A stretch of DNA of 8,988 bases from Deltaproteobacteria bacterium. Its GTDB lineage: Bacteria > Desulfobacterota > Desulfarculia > Adiutricales > Adiutricaceae. Both the position numbers and the translations under genes were made by a program. Numbering within the stretch: position 1 is the stretch's first letter; every line of letters begins with the position of its first letter. The stretch is from contig JAIRNQ010000206.1 in assembly GCA_031257955.1 (NCBI GenBank), forward strand, positions 1 to 8,988, written 5' to 3'. This document shows positions 5,475 through 8,988 of this stretch, piece by piece. Below the pieces are notes generated by a model that did no database searches, was not told the DNA's origin, and saw nothing but the letters and a program-made list of their open reading frames with translations.

Positions 5475-7006
5475 ATGTTAAAACGAAGAGCCCTATTGGC
5501 CTTGGCCGTAGTTTCGGCGGCGCTATTGTCGATCGCCATTTTTTCGGGTGGGCAAATTCAGGCCCAGTCGGGGGTTAAGGACCTCAAAGTCGGTACCACT
5601 TTCGTGTATAGCTCTCTGGATCCGGCCGACAGTTTTTCTGGCTGGTTTTCGGTGGGGTTGGGACTTCTCGAAACGTTGGCCAAATTGGACGATCGGATGC
5701 GTCCGATTCCCCATTTGGCCGAATCGATAGAGAACGTCGATCCGACGACTTGGAAGGTTACCGTCAGAGACGGGGTTAAATTCCATAACGGTCAGCCCCT
5801 GTCCGCCCAGGCGGTGAAAGATTGTCTAGAGAGGGCCATTGGGCTAAACGAAAGGGCCAAAACCGGCCTTATGATCGAATCGATCGCGGTGGACGGACGG
5901 GTCTTAACGATAAAGACGACTACCCCGCACCCGACTTTTATCAACACCTTGTGCGACCCTTTCGCCGCCATAGTTTTTACGGGCGAACTGACTCCCACGC
6001 TCGTTTACGGAACTGGGCCTTTCAAGGTATATAACTTCATACCCAACGGAAACGCCTACATGGTTCGTTTTGACGATTATTGGGGCGGTAAACCCAAACT
6101 CGATAAGTATACCTACGTTTACCAAGCCGATCCCGGAACCTTGACCATGGCCTTGCAATCCGGCGAGATCGACGCCAGCTCGGACATTCCCGGTCCCAGC
6201 CAACAGCTCTTTCGGGATAACCCCGATTATAATTTTTTATCCACGGCTTCCTCTAGGGCTTTTTTCTGTATTATAACCTTAAAAACGCTATTATTGGTGA
6301 CGGTGCCGTTAGAAAGGCCATTAATATGGCCTTGGACAAAGCGACTTTCTGCGACGTATTACTGGACGGCGCCTGCCGAGCCGGCACCAGCCTGTTTCCC
6401 GATTACTTGCCCTACTCGGGCGACCGGGTAAAAGGCCCGGCCTTCGATCTTGAAGGGGCCAAAGCCGCGCTGGAGGCCGCCGGTTACAAGGCTGGCGCCG
6501 ACGGTATCCGGGCCAAGGACGGAAAACCCTTATCCATTACCATAAGTACCTATACCAGCCGGGTGGAGCTCCCCATCCTGGCCGAGGCCATCCAGGCCCA
6601 ATTGCGGGAAATAGGCATAGACGTTAAACTGGACGTGATGGAAAGCGTGGAAGAAAAACTTCAAGCCGGTGACTTTGAAATAATCATTTATTCATTGTTG
6701 ACCACGCCCCTGGGCGACCCCCAGTCCATGCTCGACAATCTCCTTAAGTCGGCCGGCGCCTATAATTACGGCAAATTTTCCGATCCCGAAACCGACAAAC
6801 AGATTGCCGAGTTAACCGGAGAATTCGATCAAGCCAAGCGGATAGAGTTGGCCGTCAACATCCAGAAAAAGGCTATGGAAGAAAACGCCTTTGGCTTTAT
6901 CGGCCACCAGAACCGGACCCAGATTTCTAGGAAAGGCGTGGTGGAACTGCCCAATACCCCATCGAGCATCAACGCGGTTACCGCCAAAACCGATCTGGTT
7001 CGTTAA
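5475..7006 (+). pseudogene. ABC transporter substrate-binding protein, second copy with a -1 frame disruption
   Basis: This is a close paralogue of the binding protein at 3777, with the same signal peptide layout. After restoring the frame I count about 42 differences in 510 residues by eye (about 92% identity). One base is missing relative to copy 1 at 6260-6265, where TTTTGTTT of copy 1 (4561-4568) has become CTTTTTT. Reading without correction leaves the family after residue 264 and stops at 6431, giving a 318-residue product that lacks the C-terminal lobe. The rest continues in the other frame to TAA 7006 with no further lesion. ATG 6326 is an internal methionine without a convincing ribosome site, so a separate second protein is unlikely. 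The lesion is a T-TTT-TTC heptamer in the phase for -1 slippage, so full-length product is conceivable. Homopolymer sequencing error is the main alternative. Confidence 0.8.
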
Positions 7007-7042
7007 AACCCGTCTTTTATCCAACCCAGAGTCCCCTCAACT

Positions 7043-7062
7043 CCCCAGGCCTTGGCCTGGGG
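7043..7062 (+). repeat. 3' hairpin between binding-protein copy 2 and the ATPase gene
   Basis: This is an identical copy of the CCCCAGGCC/GGCCTGGGG stem seen after copy 1. Its right arm runs into GGCGGAA, the ribosome binding site of the ATPase gene at 7075, so folding could lower ATPase translation. That fits the usual need for far more binding protein than ATPase. Confidence 0.6.
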
Positions 7063-7074
7063 CGGAATAATGCC

Positions 7075-8127
7075 ATGGCCGACGAACTTTTGAGAGTGGA
7101 AAATTTGAGGGTTACCGCCGGCCGGCACGAAATAGTTAAGGGCGTGAGCCTAACCCTCAAGAAAGGCGAAATCGTCGGCTTGGCCGGCGAGAGTGGATGC
7201 GGCAAGAGCACTTTTCTCAAAAGCGTCATTCGGCTTTTGGCCCCCGGTCTCACCATTAGCGGCGGGAGAGCTCGCTTTGACGGAATCGATCTCCTGGACC
7301 TCTCGCTAGAGGACATGCGGCGTCTTCGCGGACGCCGCCTGACTTTGGTCTCACAAAACGCCGTTGAGGCCTTAAATGAGTCCCGGACCATCGGCAGCCT
7401 TTTTTTGGAGACCATGCGCAGCCACCAAAAGATTGGCAAGAAAGAGGCCATGCGCCAAGCCGCCGATCTCATGGCCGGTTTGGATCTTTCAGATTCCGAG
7501 AGGATCTTGGCCAGCTACCCCTTTCAACTCTCCGGGGGCATGAACCAAAGGGTTTTAATCGCCTTGGCCATGATCATGAAACCGGAGCTCATGCTGGCCG
7601 ACGAGCCCACCAGCGCCCTGGACGCCGCCGTCCAGGCCCAGGCCGTGGCCGAGATGCTTAAACTTAGGGAAAAGTACCGGACGGCCATATTGATTGTAAC
7701 CCATAACCTTGGCGTCTTGGCCCATATGGCCGAGACCGTAGGGATTATGTACGCCGGGCGCCTAGTGGAATACGGTCCCAACGAATCCATCTTGAGACAC
7801 CCCGGCCATCCCTACACTCAAGCCCTTATCGCTTCGATACCGGATCTGGACGGAAACTTGCGAGGGGCCATCGAGGGCAATCCCCCGGCCCCCTGGAAAG
7901 ATCCCCCCGGTTGCGCTTTTGCCCCGCGCTGCTCCTTCACCCTGGAGATCTGCCATCGGGTCAGGCCAGAACTGCGCCATCTGGACGATGTCCACCTGGC
8001 TGCCTGTCACCTAAAATTTGCACCCAAACCCTCATCTGGCCGATCTTTAAACAGTCCGCCCTTAACTTCCCCTAACCCTACCGGCCAGGCCACTATGGGT
8101 CCGCCCGTCGATCGCCTTCCGGATTAA
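7075..8127 (+). CDS. ABC transporter ATP-binding protein, DppD/NikD/OppD family
   Basis: This is the first cytoplasmic ATPase of the importer, 350 residues. All nucleotide-binding elements are present: Walker A GESGCGKST (38-46), Q-loop Q94, signature LSGGMNQR (152-159), Walker B LMLADE (172-177), D-loop SALD (180-183) and switch histidine H210. The C-terminal oligopeptide/dipeptide extension contains C280, C286, C293 and C311 (C-x5-C-x6-C-x17-C). This cysteine pattern is typical of DppD/OppD-type subunits, some of which hold an iron-sulfur cluster; whether this one does is inference. The last 35 residues are a Pro/Ser-rich tail without family similarity. ATG 7075 follows GGCGGAA (7062-7068). 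The first 13 codons are duplicated as a relic at 5378. The gene lies 68 bases after binding-protein copy 2 and 9 bases before the partner ATPase. Confidence 0.94.
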   Translation: MADELLRVENLRVTAGRHEIVKGVSLTLKKGEIVGLAGESGCGKSTFLKSVIRLLAPGLTISGGRARFDGIDLLDLSLEDMRRLRGRRLTLVSQNAVEALNESRTIGSLFLETMRSHQKIGKKEAMRQAADLMAGLDLSDSERILASYPFQLSGGMNQRVLIALAMIMKPELMLADEPTSALDAAVQAQAVAEMLKLREKYRTAILIVTHNLGVLAHMAETVGIMYAGRLVEYGPNESILRHPGHPYTQALIASIPDLDGNLRGAIEGNPPAPWKDPPGCAFAPRCSFTLEICHRVRPELRHLDDVHLAACHLKFAPKPSSGRSLNSPPLTSPNPTGQATMGPPVDRLPD

Positions 8128-8136
8128 GTGCCCACC

Positions 8137-8958
8137 ATGAACGAGCCAATACTTGAGTGCAAAGACCTGAGCGTCAGCTTCGTTAAGGAAGGTCGGGTCA
8201 TTAAGGCTGTGGACGGGGTGAGCCTTTTCGTGGAAAGGGGAGAGTGTTTCGGTTTGGTCGGGGGTAGCGGTTGCGGCAAAAGCACTTTGGCCAGGCTGGT
8301 TACGAGACTTAAGGACCCCGACTCGGGATCCATCCAAGTAGAACGCCAAGAGGCGACAAAACTCAAGGGTAAAGCCTTAAGGGAGTATTACCGCAAAGTA
8401 CAAATGGTTTTTCAAGACCCGGTCGGTTCTTTCGATCCCCGAATGAAAATAGGGCAATCCATCGCCGAAGTATTGCGTAACTTTGGCTTGGCCGAAAAGG
8501 GGCGCCTAAAACGGGCGGTAAATGAATCGTTGGAAATGGTTGGCCTAAACCCGGAACACGCCGATCGGCTACCGACCCAGATAAGCGGCGGCCAGTGCCA
8601 GCGGGCCGCCCTGGCCAAGGCCGTGGCCGTAAGGCCCAAGCTCCTTATCCTCGACGAAGTGACCAGCGCCCTGGACGTCTCCGTCCAAGCCCAAATCGTC
8701 TCGCTCTTGCGCCAACTTCAGGCCGAGCTAAACATGGCCTTTATTTTCATCTCCCATGACCTTTCCCTGGTCCGTTGCTTCGCCACCCGCTTGGCCGTCA
8801 TGCACGATGGCCAAGTCGTGGAGACCGGCCCGGTCGAGCGAGTAATCTCCTCGCCCCAGCACCCCCACACCAAACTCCTACTGTCGTCCCTCTTTCCCAT
8901 TCCCAAGGAAGCGGACTCCTTCGCTCCCGTCCCCTGGCCTGAGGCGCCAAGCCTTTAG
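8137..8958 (+). CDS. ABC transporter ATP-binding protein, DppF/NikE/OppF family
   Basis: This is the second ATPase, which should pair with the product of 7075-8127. It has 273 residues, close to NikE-type proteins and shorter than OppF, with no cysteine cluster at its end. Motifs are Walker A GGSGCGKST (42-50), Q-loop Q93, signature ISGGQCQR (149-156), Walker B LLILDE (169-174), D-loop SALD (177-180) and switch histidine H207, so it should be catalytically active. Signature position 153 is Cys where LSGGQRQR or LSGGQQQR is more usual. The start is either ATG 8137 or GTG 8128, which directly abuts the upstream TAA and would add three residues (MPT). ATG is preferred, but neither has a clear Shine-Dalgarno sequence, so translational coupling to the upstream gene is likely. 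Confidence 0.93.
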   Translation: MNEPILECKDLSVSFVKEGRVIKAVDGVSLFVERGECFGLVGGSGCGKSTLARLVTRLKDPDSGSIQVERQEATKLKGKALREYYRKVQMVFQDPVGSFDPRMKIGQSIAEVLRNFGLAEKGRLKRAVNESLEMVGLNPEHADRLPTQISGGQCQRAALAKAVAVRPKLLILDEVTSALDVSVQAQIVSLLRQLQAELNMAFIFISHDLSLVRCFATRLAVMHDGQVVETGPVERVISSPQHPHTKLLLSSLFPIPKEADSFAPVPWPEAPSL

Positions 8959-8964
8959 GCTGGC
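8946..8964 (+). repeat. Small hairpin over the last stop codon
   Basis: GCCAAGCC (8946-8953) pairs with GGCTGGC (8958-8964), with one bulged A, around TTTA. The stop codon TAG (8956-8958) lies in the loop and right arm. No T-run is seen before the window ends 24 bases later, so whether transcription stops here is unknown. Confidence 0.25.
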
Positions 8965-8988
8965 CGGCGGGGCAAGCACCGGTCGGGG

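Larger units (their letters stand above)
5422..7116 (+). repeat. Tandem duplication, unit 2
   Basis: Unit 2 starts at TAACCCTATCG (5422), matching 3724, and continues through the frame-disrupted binding-protein gene, the 3' hairpin and the first codons of the live ATPase gene. The last clear identity with unit 1 is GAGGGTT (7107-7113). The permease-distal hairpins at 3573-3723 are not part of the unit. Confidence 0.9.

Noticed and set aside
6326..7006. Independent 226-residue binding-protein fragment starting at ATG 6326
   Set aside because: It is the downstream part of copy 2 after the frame break. The ATG is an internal methionine shared with copy 1, without a convincing ribosome binding site.
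1..8988. CRISPR array, tRNA, rRNA or insertion sequence
   Set aside because: No spaced repeat array, no tRNA cloverleaf with a CCA end, no rRNA signature and no transposase reading frame were seen.

Overview
The window carries one plus-strand locus: a complete peptide/opine/nickel-type ABC importer preceded by a class I SAM-dependent methyltransferase. Gene order is methyltransferase (707-1477), two inner-membrane permeases (1694-2635 and 2652-3572), a secreted substrate-binding protein (3777-5309), a second and frame-disrupted copy of that binding protein (5475-7006), and two ATPases (7075-8127 and 8137-8958). Together these would form a DppABCDF/NikABCDE-class transporter. The substrate is not readable from the sequence. 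A metal-chelate or opine-like ligand is an inference from the linked methyltransferase and the binding-protein type.

The organism is probably a Gram-negative anaerobe. The binding proteins have Sec signal peptides without a lipobox, as expected for a free periplasmic protein. Coding DNA is moderately GC-rich and uses ATA, AGG and TTG freely, while the intergenic DNA is strikingly AT-rich. A deltaproteobacterial (Desulfobacterota) relative would fit, but this is a weak guess.

Layout: 1-345 is very AT-rich DNA with no gene. 346-706 is a leader region holding a three-copy 11-bp tandem repeat, a possible promoter, a stem-loop with a competing alternative pairing, and a canonical intrinsic terminator about 60 bases before the methyltransferase start, which together look like an attenuator. 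A second AT-rich gap (1478-1693) holds a short palindrome and possible leader stems before the permeases. Strong hairpins without a U-tract lie between permease 2 and the binding protein, and after each binding-protein copy. These look like mRNA processing or stability elements that set expression ratios within the operon.

The most distinctive feature is a direct tandem duplication of about 1.7 kb. Each unit runs from about 50 bases before the binding-protein start, through the gene and its 3' hairpin, into the first codons of the downstream ATPase gene. Unit 1 therefore ends in a 13-codon relic of the ATPase start. The second binding-protein copy is about 92% identical to the first at the protein level and has lost one T, in a run of six. 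The resulting sequence T-TTT-TTC fits the canonical -1 frameshift heptamer in the correct phase to restore the full-length protein, so decay, sequencing error and programmed recoding all remain possible.
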